Notes under the pieces: generated by a model
Seen by the model: the letters and a program-made list of their open reading frames with translations, nothing else
Told to the model about the DNA's origin: nothing
The model's database searches: none
NCBI GenBank assembly: GCA_000634735.1
Contig: JFLG01000077.1
Coordinates: 62,001-126,000, forward strand
Reading direction: 5' to 3'
Source: Prochlorococcus sp. scB241_528N17
GTDB lineage: Bacteria > Cyanobacteriota > Cyanobacteriia > PCC-6307 > Cyanobiaceae
DNA length: 64,000 nt
In this document: one piece after another, positions 32,927 to 40,325 of the stretch
Numbering within the stretch: the first letter of the stretch is position 1
Layout: every line of letters starts with the position of its first letter
Program-made: the position numbers and the translations under genes

Positions 32927-33133
32927 ATGTTGGATGCGAATACTAAAAAAGCATGTAAAGATGATCCCTCAATAAGAGAAATTAAAATTAAAAATATAGA
33001 ACATGCTATTGAACAAGCAGAATTGATGATAAAAGAATCAAAAATGAGCCAAGAAGAATTAATCTTCTTAAAAAGAAAAATATCGGAATCAAGACAGGAT
33101 TTAGAAATACTTTATTTAATGAAAATTCAATGA
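32927..33133 (+). CDS. Small helical hypothetical protein
   Basis: The product has 68 residues, charged and almost entirely helical, forming a likely coiled-coil pair (IREIKIKNIEHAIEQAELMI and EELIFLKRKISESRQDLEILY). It has one Cys and no membrane span. Function unknown. Confidence 0.55.
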   Translation: MLDANTKKACKDDPSIREIKIKNIEHAIEQAELMIKESKMSQEELIFLKRKISESRQDLEILYLMKIQ

Positions 33134-33247
33134 ATATAAATCTGTTAATCTTTAAAAGGGTTGAATTTTTGCAAAGAAATTAATTTGTATATTTGAAGAC
33201 TTATAAAGTTTAAAGGGAATGTAATTATTTGTATAAATTTTCTAGTT

Positions 33248-33349
33248 ATGTCTAAAAATAATCTATATATACCTTTAAAGGTTGTGCCATACATATTCAT
33301 TTCAATTACTGCCATAGCAATAACAGCAGCTGCATATGTAATTACTTAG
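33248..33349 (+). CDS. Very small single-span membrane protein
   Basis: A 33-residue frame: MSKNNLYIPLKVV then a span (about 14-32). The composition is less AT-rich than the surroundings, with Ala-rich codons (AIAITAAAY), which supports coding. The family cannot be named. Confidence 0.45.
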   Translation: MSKNNLYIPLKVVPYIFISITAIAITAAAYVIT

Positions 33350-33413
33350 TTCTATCTGCTATCTAAATTTATTAGATATTAAATAAATTAAAATATTTGC
33401 ATTAACTAATCAT

Positions 33414-33653
33414 ATGAATAAAGTCAAAATAGCAATTTTTACAATATCAATAATCATTTCTATTATTGGGATTAAAAAATTTATTTATATAAGTCAAGTT
33501 AAAGATTTAAAAAACAAAGAAGAATCATTTTTAAATGAATCTATACGTGTTTTAAATGAATGCTTCGATCTAGAAAATAAAAACAAAAGAACTCTTAATA
33601 AATCAATTGAATTAATTGAGTATTGCTTAGAGGAATATGGATATAAAAACTGA
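33414..33653 (+). CDS. Small membrane-anchored hypothetical protein
   Basis: The product has 79 residues: one N-terminal span (about 5-20), then a charged helical domain (SQVKDLKNKEESFLNESIRVL, NECFDLENK) with two Cys. No family recognised. Confidence 0.5.
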   Translation: MNKVKIAIFTISIIISIIGIKKFIYISQVKDLKNKEESFLNESIRVLNECFDLENKNKRTLNKSIELIEYCLEEYGYKN

Positions 33654-33777
33654 TTTCAAAACTTGAATGATGAATTTCCTCAATGCTCCACTAATATGCA
33701 AATAAAAAAATTCCTAATCAATAATCTTTTTATGTTCCATAATTTTTTATTAATAATTTTTTCCTAATATTTTTAAA

Positions 33778-34185
33778 ATGACTAGATTGAAATGTTCTTA
33801 TTTAGGAAATTTAAACTGTGAGGCTATTCATCTACAATCTGGAAGTCTTATTAGAACGGATGCACCTTTAGATCACTGTGGCAAAGGTGAAAGTTTTTCC
33901 CCAACTGATTTATTAGCAACATCTCTAGGTACTTGCCTGCTAACCATTATGGCAATCAAAGCTAAATCGAAAGGATTCGATTTGAAAGGTATATATTTAA
34001 ATATTGAAAAAGTAATGACACAAAATAGCGAAAGGAAGATAAAAGAACTAATAATAGATATTTTTATACCAGAGAGCACTTCTAATGAAACTATTGATTT
34101 TTTGAAAAAAGCTTCCAAAGAATGTCCAGTTACAAGAAATTTATCTCAAGAAATAGATATTAAAATTAGTTGGCATAATGAATAA
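33778..34185 (+). CDS. OsmC-family hydroperoxide reductase-like protein
   Basis: The product has 135 residues. SFSPTDLLATSLGTCLLTIMA (39-59) contains the first redox Cys53, and KECPVTRNL (115-123) the second, Cys116. This is the OsmC/YhfA-type pattern of peroxidatic and resolving cysteines on two helices. It probably reduces organic hydroperoxides with a thiol donor. It has no operon partner; a small membrane gene follows. Confidence 0.85.
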   Translation: MTRLKCSYLGNLNCEAIHLQSGSLIRTDAPLDHCGKGESFSPTDLLATSLGTCLLTIMAIKAKSKGFDLKGIYLNIEKVMTQNSERKIKELIIDIFIPESTSNETIDFLKKASKECPVTRNLSQEIDIKISWHNE

Positions 34186-34215
34186 ATCTCAAACATAGTA
34201 ATTACATAAAAAATA

Positions 34216-34326
34216 ATGAAATATTTTATTGGAATAGTCATTCTTTTATTTGGAATATACATAATGACAAATTTGGCATTAAAGACTAGGTATACAAGAA
34301 AAAGACTTTCAAAAGGAAAAAAATAA
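34216..34326 (+). CDS. Very small single-span membrane protein
   Basis: A 36-residue frame: a span (about 3-19) followed by a highly basic tail (TRYTRKRLSKGKK). It begins 30 bases after the OsmC-like gene. Membrane topology by positive-inside puts the tail in the cytoplasm. Confidence 0.45.
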   Translation: MKYFIGIVILLFGIYIMTNLALKTRYTRKRLSKGKK

Positions 34327-34402
34327 ATCTTATAAATTTTAATATTGCAGATTTAAGGAAATAGATTTATTTTTGTAGTGGCAATTAAGACATATTTTAG
34401 TT

Positions 34403-34687
34403 TTATTTTTTCACTATTTTTTGGTCGATCAAACTAATCAAAGGGATCATGAAATTTACATTTATTCCAACAGTGCACCATGTATAAATAATAAGAAAAA
34501 ATATTTTTATAAATAAATTAGGGGGTAAGGTGAAAAATATTTTGAAAAAACCTCCGATGAATAATACCAATATTCCAATTTGAAAAAGACCTTTGATTAT
34601 CCATTTAGGTCCATTTTTTTTTATGTTTATATAAAACCAGTAAAAAACAAAACTAGATGTCAATAAATATATTAAATTTATGATCAT
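34403..34687 (-). CDS. Small integral membrane protein
   Basis: The product has 94 residues with three hydrophobic spans (about 3-20, 32-52 and 59-80) separated by a Lys/Trp-containing loop. No motif recognised. It lies between convergent and same-strand small genes. Confidence 0.5.
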   Translation of the reverse strand: MIINLIYLLTSSFVFYWFYINIKKNGPKWIIKGLFQIGILVLFIGGFFKIFFTLPPNLFIKIFFLIIYTWCTVGINVNFMIPLISLIDQKIVKK

Positions 34688-34827
34688 CTTTTTATAGAAA
34701 ATCTAATAAGTTTGCCATTATAAAGGCATGATGACAATTATCACTTTTTTATCTGCTAATTTTTTTTAAAAATGGAAAAGTTATACAAAAAACAATAAAA
34801 ACAAATTATTTTTATTTACTTTTTATC

Positions 34828-35211
34828 TTAAAACATTTTCGATTTTAGTAAATCAACTCTTTTTTGATTGACTCCTAAATCACTTTCTCCAACTCTTGAT
34901 TCTGATCTTATTGATAAAATGCTTGATTCAGGTAGAAAGGATACTTCTAAGTCGTCTACATACTTCATCCATTTACTGGTTGCCTCAGCATGAAGATAAT
35001 CGCCATCAATTTCTACAATCTCAGTTCTTGGAGTGTTTTCGATAAATGTTTTAATCTCTTCAAAAGGTTTCTCAATATTGTTAACCTCCCATTCTTCTCG
35101 TACACAATGAGCTATCTCTACACAAGGTTTAAGTTCTATATGTGAGGCAAATGATGAAGAAGGGAATAAAAAGCTTGAACAAATTAAAATTGCTAAAAAA
35201 AGTATTTTCAT
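34828..35211 (-). CDS. DUF1499-like secreted protein
   Basis: The product has 127 residues. A signal peptide (ILFLAILICSSFLFPSSSFAS) precedes a mature domain with RTEIVEIDGDYLHAEATSKWMKYVDDLEV and SILSIRSESRVGESDLGVNQKRV. The last part is the core signature of DUF1499, known in cyanobacteria and plastids. Function unknown; lumenal or periplasmic. Confidence 0.78.
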   Translation of the reverse strand: MKILFLAILICSSFLFPSSSFASHIELKPCVEIAHCVREEWEVNNIEKPFEEIKTFIENTPRTEIVEIDGDYLHAEATSKWMKYVDDLEVSFLPESSILSIRSESRVGESDLGVNQKRVDLLKSKMF

Positions 35212-35342
35212 TAACAGAAGTATTTAACGAACCATAATCTAACGAATTAAATTACTAATTTGTAATGACGTATATAATTATTTTGGAAGAAAGCATATAT
35301 GTTTTCATATTCAGAATTTAATATGTATTCCTAAAAATACCG

Positions 35343-35440
35343 AAAAAAAAGACCTCTCAGAGAGAGATCTTTTTTAAAAATTGATTTATATCAAGTGTTT
35401 CCTTGTTTCCACTGGAATAAATCAATTCCTCCTACACACA
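35343..35440 (-). ncRNA. Yfr2-family (Cyano-1) small RNA
   Basis: On the minus strand two copies of GGAAACA (at 35402-35396 and 35410-35404) lie in tandem, the hallmark of the Yfr2-5 family of abundant cyanobacterial sRNAs. The 3' end is an intrinsic terminator: ten-base stem (35351-35372) plus eight T (35343-35350). Upstream are a GTGTGTAGGAGG segment and a -10-like GATATT/TATTAA. The total length of about 95 fits the known family. The 5' end is approximate. Confidence 0.8.
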
Positions 35441-35510
35441 AACTTAATATCACACTTAATTTCAAAATATGTAACGCCTAATAGACCTCTATCTTAACTG
35501 TCACATCGCA

Positions 35511-35605
35511 AAAATACAAAAAGTACTCAAACATTGCGGTCGAGTACTTTTAAAGTTATCAGAAAAAAGTGTGTGAGGAGTTTCTGATTTATTTAATTTA
35601 CTCCG
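35511..35605 (-). ncRNA. Candidate Yfr1-like RNA or complementary sponge RNA
   Basis: The exact Yfr1 core ACTCCTCACAC lies on the minus strand at 35581-35571, followed by a ten-base stem hairpin (35519-35552) and a T-rich tail (TTTTTGTATTTTT). ATCAGAAA and TTTCTGAT flank the core, making it a loop. The same hairpin read from the plus strand shows GTGTGAGGAGT in its loop, a perfect complement of Yfr1. Both strands are therefore possible. It neighbours the Yfr2-family RNA. No promoter is clear. Confidence 0.4.
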
Positions 35606-35704
35606 TAGGTAATTTAAAAGGCTACAGTATAAATTACTAATTATTTAAATCTTTCAGAAAAATTGGGCGTTGATGAAAAAAATAATCAAAAACATAAAAA
35701 ATTC

Positions 35705-35839
35705 ATGAAAAGCATTTACAAAAAAATCATTTTTATTATTTCGGCAATTGCTCTTTTTTCAGTAATAGTCAGTATTGTCAAATATTCGGTTACTTATATT
35801 GAAAATAATCCCGAGAAATACTTACCTACACAAAAGTAA
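35705..35839 (+). CDS. Small single-span membrane protein
   Basis: A 44-residue frame: basic N-terminus MKSIYKK, one span (about 8-27), and a polar tail (YIENNPEKYLPTQK). It lies in the long gene-poor stretch after the sRNA locus. Coding support is moderate. Confidence 0.45.
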   Translation: MKSIYKKIIFIISAIALFSVIVSIVKYSVTYIENNPEKYLPTQK

Positions 35840-35915
35840 GACAAAATTAAGTATAAATTCACTTCAAAAAATCTATAAAGTGTCTTAAATATGTTCTACA
35901 TAGACAGTTTGAGTC

Positions 35916-36059
35916 ATGAAAATCAAAAATACTTCAGTTCTTAATCAGAATAATATTCATTTAAGTCAATTCAAAAATAAGCATAAATATCAAATACTTG
36001 AGAATTACTGGAAGAAAAGAAAGAAAGAATGTGAAAAAAATCTTTCAAAATTTTGCTAA
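35916..36059 (+). CDS. Small basic hypothetical protein
   Basis: A 47-residue frame, soluble and highly basic (KNKHKYQILENYWKKRKKECEKNLSKFC). Similar short Lys-rich proteins seem to recur in Prochlorococcus. It lies just nine bases upstream of the next gene. No function known. Confidence 0.45.
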   Translation: MKIKNTSVLNQNNIHLSQFKNKHKYQILENYWKKRKKECEKNLSKFC

Positions 36060-36068
36060 CCGATAATT

Positions 36069-36317
36069 ATGAATTTTATTTTTTCTTTTTTATTAGCATC
36101 TGTGATGTGGGTCCAAGTTCCACAGTGGGAAGCTGACTGGTCAAAATGTGCTGTAGATGTTCCCGATTCGTCATGTCACTGGTACGTAGCTGCTCCCGAT
36201 AATACGTTTGGTGAAGGATTTAATTGGGAAAACGCTCCTTGGTTTGATGCTAATGGATTACAGGATGTAGCTAAAATTGAGAAAGAATCTGTAGTAGAAA
36301 AACTTCAAAATAACTAA
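36069..36317 (+). CDS. Small secreted Trp-rich hypothetical protein
   Basis: The product has 82 residues. A short hydrophobic leader (NFIFSFLLASVMWV) precedes a Trp/Asp-rich mature region with a Cys pair (KCAVDVPDSSCHW) and GFNWENAPWFDANG. Base composition is raised in GC, which supports a conserved gene. Family unknown to me. Confidence 0.6.
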   Translation: MNFIFSFLLASVMWVQVPQWEADWSKCAVDVPDSSCHWYVAAPDNTFGEGFNWENAPWFDANGLQDVAKIEKESVVEKLQNN

Positions 36318-36402
36318 AGTTTCTATTTCATCAATTAACTTTTAAAAGTATTTAAATCTAGTTGCTTAGTGGTTAACTTTTGATTAATTAATAAATTTTT
36401 TT

Positions 36403-36549
36403 ATGCGTTTCAAAGTAAGTCTCAAAAAAAATGGAAAGGAATTTGATGAAGTTGTTATAGCTAATAATAAAAAAGAAGCTATGGAAGTAGCTTTAAAAAA
36501 CAATCCAGAAGCTCAAGCTTTAAATTCTGATTGGACATTTAAGATTTAA
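36403..36549 (+). CDS. Small hypothetical protein
   Basis: A 48-residue frame starting MRFKVSLKKNGKEFDEVVIANNKKEAMEVALKNNPEAQ. The beta-beta-alpha look and NNKKEAMEVAL motif suggest a real small domain, perhaps with a partner. Its stop overlaps nothing; the convergent znuB stop follows directly at 36550. Confidence 0.55.
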   Translation: MRFKVSLKKNGKEFDEVVIANNKKEAMEVALKNNPEAQALNSDWTFKI

Positions 36550-37335
36550 TTATTTGCGAAGCTTAGGAATCAAAAGAGATGCGACACAAATAACACTAAT
36601 TGCAGGACCAGGCGAAAGATTAAAGACTATAGAGAGAATAAATCCAAGAAGTGAGATGCATAATCCAAAAAATGAAGACCTCATCATTGCAATTCTTAAA
36701 CTATGAGCCTTATTTAGCCCTAACAAAGTTGGCGTAGAAAGAAGAGCAATAACAAGAATTACGCCCACCGCTGACATTGAACTAACAATTACTAATGCCG
36801 TCGTAAAACTCAAAGCAAGATTTAATAAAGAAACGTTTATACCACTTGCGGATGCACCTTCTGGATCCAATCCCACATAAACAACCTTTTCATATCCAAA
36901 AGTCATTAAAAGTATAAATACTAAAAAAGCAATTATTGTTCTAAGTAAATCTCCAAAATTTGCTGTCAATAAATCGCCAAATAATACAGCCTCCAAATCA
37001 ATCCTTATTCCGAGTAAAGGGATTATAAGGACCCCAAATCCAAGCATTCCAGCGAGAATAGTATTCATAACTGCTTCATAATTTTCACTTTTTCTATTAG
37101 TTAAACTTTCCGCAATTACTGAGCCCAGAAGACCACTTATAACACCACCAATTGAGGGGTGAATTCCAAGCGCTAATGCGAGAGCAAGTCCAGGCAACAC
37201 ACAATGAGAGATTAAATTAACTTGTAATAATCTCTTATGAGTGATTAATACAGTTCCCATAGCTGGGCATAAAATCCCAGAGAATATAGTTATTATTAAT
37301 GGAACCAGCCACCAGTTGTTATTAATAAAAGACAT
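36550..37335 (-). CDS. znuB: Zinc ABC transporter permease
   Basis: The product has 261 residues with seven or eight spans, matching the metal (Zn/Mn) ABC-3 permease family. LISHCVLPGLALALALG (41-57) and the central GLDPEGASASGIN are family motifs, and VGVILVIALLSTPTLLG is near the C-terminus. It works with ZnuC and ZnuA in zinc uptake. Its start lies 17 bases from the divergent zur, and znuC lies beyond zur on the same strand. Confidence 0.9.
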   Translation of the reverse strand: MSFINNNWWLVPLIITIFSGILCPAMGTVLITHKRLLQVNLISHCVLPGLALALALGIHPSIGGVISGLLGSVIAESLTNRKSENYEAVMNTILAGMLGFGVLIIPLLGIRIDLEAVLFGDLLTANFGDLLRTIIAFLVFILLMTFGYEKVVYVGLDPEGASASGINVSLLNLALSFTTALVIVSSMSAVGVILVIALLSTPTLLGLNKAHSLRIAMMRSSFFGLCISLLGFILSIVFNLSPGPAISVICVASLLIPKLRK

Positions 37336-37352
37336 TATTCGAATGATTCGGT

Positions 37353-37787
37353 ATGATCAAAAATACGGGACAAAAAAAGATTTCGGAAACAATGGTAACT
37401 AAGTCTGACATTACCAAAAGACAAGAACAACTTCTTGAAGAACTTAATAAATGCGAGGATGAATTGACTGGTCAAGAGTTGCATAGACAATTGATAGAAA
37501 GCGGAAAGGCAATGGGACTGACGACTGTTTACAGGAATCTTCAAGTTCTGATAAAGCATGGCTTAATACGTTCTAGACATCTCCCAACTGGAGAGGTTCT
37601 GTACACTCCCGTAGATAGAGATATTCATCATTTGACCTGTGTTCAATGTGGTGAGACATCAAAAATGGAAGGATGCCCGGTAAAAGATATTCATACACCC
37701 AAAACAAATCCAAAGAAATTCCAATTATTGTTTCATACCCTCGAATATTTCGGGCTTTGCCAAAACTGTTATCAAGCTCAGAATTAA
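37353..37787 (+). CDS. zur: Fur-family zinc regulator
   Basis: The product has 144 residues (131 if it starts at ATG 37392). The N-terminal winged-helix part includes TTVYRNLQVLIKHGLI (57-72). The metal part has HHLTCVQCGETSK (Cys96/Cys99), a GCPV segment and a C-terminal LCQNC (Cys136/Cys139): two CxxC pairs for structural zinc, and His92/93 and His128 near the sensing site. Its place inside znuCB supports Zur over Fur. It is transcribed antisense to any znuCB message. Confidence 0.87.
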   Translation: MIKNTGQKKISETMVTKSDITKRQEQLLEELNKCEDELTGQELHRQLIESGKAMGLTTVYRNLQVLIKHGLIRSRHLPTGEVLYTPVDRDIHHLTCVQCGETSKMEGCPVKDIHTPKTNPKKFQLLFHTLEYFGLCQNCYQAQN

Positions 37788-37800
37788 AAAGGAACATTTT

Positions 37801-38571
37801 CTAATCACAGAAATTATTTTCGTTTATAGAGCTAATGTTTATTGCCTCTAATTTATCTTGTATTTGGTCAGGACTACCAACTGCCAAAACACTTTTATCA
37901 AGAACGATTACTTGATCATAGTTATTTAAAGAATCGCCCCAATCATGGCTACTTACGAGCAAAGAAAGTCCGGCATCGGCAAGTTGACGAACAATTTTAA
38001 GAAAATCCTCCTTTGCAGGTGGGTCCAAAGCTGCACAAGGTTCATCTAAAAGAAATATTTTTGCCGGGGACATAAGAGTTTTTGCTAATAGAGCTCTTTG
38101 CTGCTGTCCTCCTGAAAGAGAATCGAGTCTTCTATTCGCCAAACTTGCAATGCCTACTCTCTGCATTGTCGCCTCTAGTTCACAACATTTATTAATCCAA
38201 GAATTAGGATATGCTAGAAGAGTCTTAATTTGAAATGGGTTATTACTTCTTGATTTTGAATACTTTATTTGACCAAGAGATACCAATTTTTCAACTGTGA
38301 TGGGGAACTTCCAATTCATAGAACTTCTTTGAGGCATTAGTGCCACAAGAGCTCTAGATCTATATAAATTTTCACCATCAATTTTTATTTCGCCTTTATC
38401 TGGAGTATTTTGTCCTTGCAAAATTCTCAAAAGAGTTGATTTACCTGCGCCATTTGGGCCAACTAACGCTGTTAGAGTTCCAGGTTTAATCTCAACCGAT
38501 ACCTTATTCAAAACTGGCTTACTTTTTTTTGCGTATGCAAAGGTTAAATTTTCAGCGACTAAAGTAGCCAT
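37801..38571 (-). CDS. znuC: Zinc ABC transporter ATP-binding protein
   Basis: The product has 256 residues. Walker A GPNGAGKST (38-46), Q-loop LMPQRSS, signature LSGGQQQ (152-156) and Walker B IFLLDEPCAALD (172-183), plus a switch His in SSHDWGDSL. An ATPase that drives ZnuB. It ends 13 bases from the zur stop. The start faces znuA across a 135-base operator region. Confidence 0.92.
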   Translation of the reverse strand: MATLVAENLTFAYAKKSKPVLNKVSVEIKPGTLTALVGPNGAGKSTLLRILQGQNTPDKGEIKIDGENLYRSRALVALMPQRSSMNWKFPITVEKLVSLGQIKYSKSRSNNPFQIKTLLAYPNSWINKCCELEATMQRVGIASLANRRLDSLSGGQQQRALLAKTLMSPAKIFLLDEPCAALDPPAKEDFLKIVRQLADAGLSLLVSSHDWGDSLNNYDQVIVLDKSVLAVGSPDQIQDKLEAINISSINENNFCD

Positions 38572-38670
38572 TAATTAATCTTTTAAAAAAGTCACTTTAC
38601 AAGCTTACCAATAATACAAGTTGCGTATTATTTTCATAACATTTGATACCTTCACTTGTCAGAGATAATG

Positions 38671-38687
38671 AAAATGATTATCATTTT
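38671..38687. promoter_or_regulatory. Zur-type operator between znuC and znuA
   Basis: AAAATGATTATCATTTT is a perfect 8-1-8 palindrome containing ATGATTATCAT, the core of Zur/Fur-class boxes. It lies 20 bases upstream of the znuA ATG (38707) and 100 upstream of znuC. It would allow joint repression of both divergent genes when zinc is ample. Confidence 0.75.
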
Positions 38688-38706
38688 TAAGTATTAAATT
38701 ATTTTC

Positions 38707-40248
38707 ATGTCAATTTTCAAAAGACTTTTAACAATTAAAAAAGGTTCGAGTAAATCAATTATTAAAAATTCCGTAATCGCAGGAACAATTATATTTTCTG
38801 GTTTTGGGCAGGATGTTATGGCTAAAGGAAAGTCATATGTAGCAGTAGAACCACTAGTTTGTGATTTAGTTAAATCAATTGCATTACCATCTGACGAAGT
38901 TACATGCTTAGTAGATAGAAAACAAGATGTTCATGACTTAAAGATCAATCCAAGGCAAGCTCAATTACTAAATAGCGCAGATAAAGTATTTACTCTTGGT
39001 AAAGAAATGACTCCAAGTATGAGAAATTGGGAAAATAAAAAGAATACTGTTGTTGTAGGTGTTAGTGCAATAGACGTAGATGATCATTCTGATCATGGAG
39101 GTCATGATGATCACTCAGACCATGATGGACATGACGATCATTCTGAACATTCAGCTAAAGTAGATGATCATTCTGATCATGGAGGTCATGATGATCATTC
39201 AGACCATGGAGGACATGGTGATCATGCTGAAGGTGCTTTCGAATGGGCAGGCAAATTTCAACTTTCTAAGGGTTCTTACAAATGGTCATTTGAAAAAGTC
39301 GATGGCGAATATGCAGATCCTGCAATGAAGATGGTAATTCTCAAATCTAATGACATAGAAGGGTCTGAAGATTTAGCTAAAGAATTATTAGGATCTAAAG
39401 ACTCAATAATCAGAAAAAATGATGGTACTTTGATAGCAAGTAATAAAGCTTTTGTTCTTAACTTTGATCAAAGAAAAGAAAGTACTGTTTTTAACGTGGA
39501 TATCAAAGAAGATGGTCAATATATATTTTTTACTGAACACATGCCTTTTGAGTTTGAAGCAACTCAACACTTTTTTAAAGACGTTTCAAATAGTGATGTA
39601 GAACCAATAGCACAAGTTCCAGACGAAGGTGAGGGGCATCATCATCATGACCATGGAGGTCTAGATCCACATGTATGGCATGATCCGCATAACATCATAA
39701 AAATGGGAGATCTTATAAGCAAAAGTTTAAAGAAAGATATTTCAGTTTTTAATAGAGGTGACAGAAAACTAATTAATGAAAGATTCGAAAAAGCTGATTC
39801 TCTCTTAGAAGGCTTAGATAGTTGGATCGTCGAACAAGTAAGTTCTATTCCTGAGGAAAACAGAGTAATTGTCTCTAAACACAAAGCAATGGAATACTAC
39901 GGGGATGCATTTGGTTTTGAAACCATTAGTTTACTTGACTTTCTTGGAGACTCCTCAAGCTTAAGGCCAGACAACATAAGTTCTACTTTAAAAATGTTAG
40001 ATGAAGAGAAAGTTCAGGCAATATTTCCTGAACAAATTCCAGCATCTAAGTTATTAAGGAACTTAAGTAGACAAAGTTCAGTTCCTTTAGCTTCTAATCA
40101 AATATTCGTTGATGGATTGATGATGGATGGTAATACGGTTTCAGTAGCTGTTCACAATACTTGTACAATTGTTGATTCATTAGGTGGAAGCTGTGATAAA
40201 GAATCTGGCTCCAATCTTGAGTCTGAATGGTACAAACTTTCAGATTAA
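38707..40248 (+). CDS. znuA: Zinc ABC transporter substrate-binding protein with inserted domain
   Basis: The product has 513 residues against about 310-350 for a standard ZnuA. After an N-terminal leader (hydrophobic about 22-38), the first lobe carries the metal His76 (DVHDLK). His-rich repeats (124-174) consist of two 28-residue units. A beta-rich insert (about 175-300: FEWAGKFQLSKGSYKWSF...FFTEHMPFEF) resembles no ZnuA part. A second His cluster (GHHHHDHGGLDPHVWHDPHN) follows, then the C-terminal lobe with VSKHKAMEYYGDAFGF. It binds zinc in the periplasm. Confidence 0.88.
   Translation: MSIFKRLLTIKKGSSKSIIKNSVIAGTIIFSGFGQDVMAKGKSYVAVEPLVCDLVKSIALPSDEVTCLVDRKQDVHDLKINPRQAQLLNSADKVFTLGKEMTPSMRNWENKKNTVVVGVSAIDVDDHSDHGGHDDHSDHDGHDDHSEHSAKVDDHSDHGGHDDHSDHGGHGDHAEGAFEWAGKFQLSKGSYKWSFEKVDGEYADPAMKMVILKSNDIEGSEDLAKELLGSKDSIIRKNDGTLIASNKAFVLNFDQRKESTVFNVDIKEDGQYIFFTEHMPFEFEATQHFFKDVSNSDVEPIAQVPDEGEGHHHHDHGGLDPHVWHDPHNIIKMGDLISKSLKKDISVFNRGDRKLINERFEKADSLLEGLDSWIVEQVSSIPEENRVIVSKHKAMEYYGDAFGFETISLLDFLGDSSSLRPDNISSTLKMLDEEKVQAIFPEQIPASKLLRNLSRQSSVPLASNQIFVDGLMMDGNTVSVAVHNTCTIVDSLGGSCDKESGSNLESEWYKLSD
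39076..39243. repeat. 84-bp direct repeat encoding His-rich units
   Basis: Two copies start at 39076 and 39160. The first 40 or so bases are nearly identical and encode VDDHSDHGGHDDHSDH; the second copy diverges at its end. In frame within znuA. Confidence 0.8.
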
Positions 40249-40325
40249 ATTTTTCTAATAAAAACGGTTTTCATTTCTTATTATTACTATTATTAAACTA
40301 TTGTTTATTTAGTAAAAATCAGTAA

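Noticed and set aside
37573-37797. Minus-strand frame over zur
   Set aside because: It is the reverse shadow of zur, which has full Fur-family motifs.
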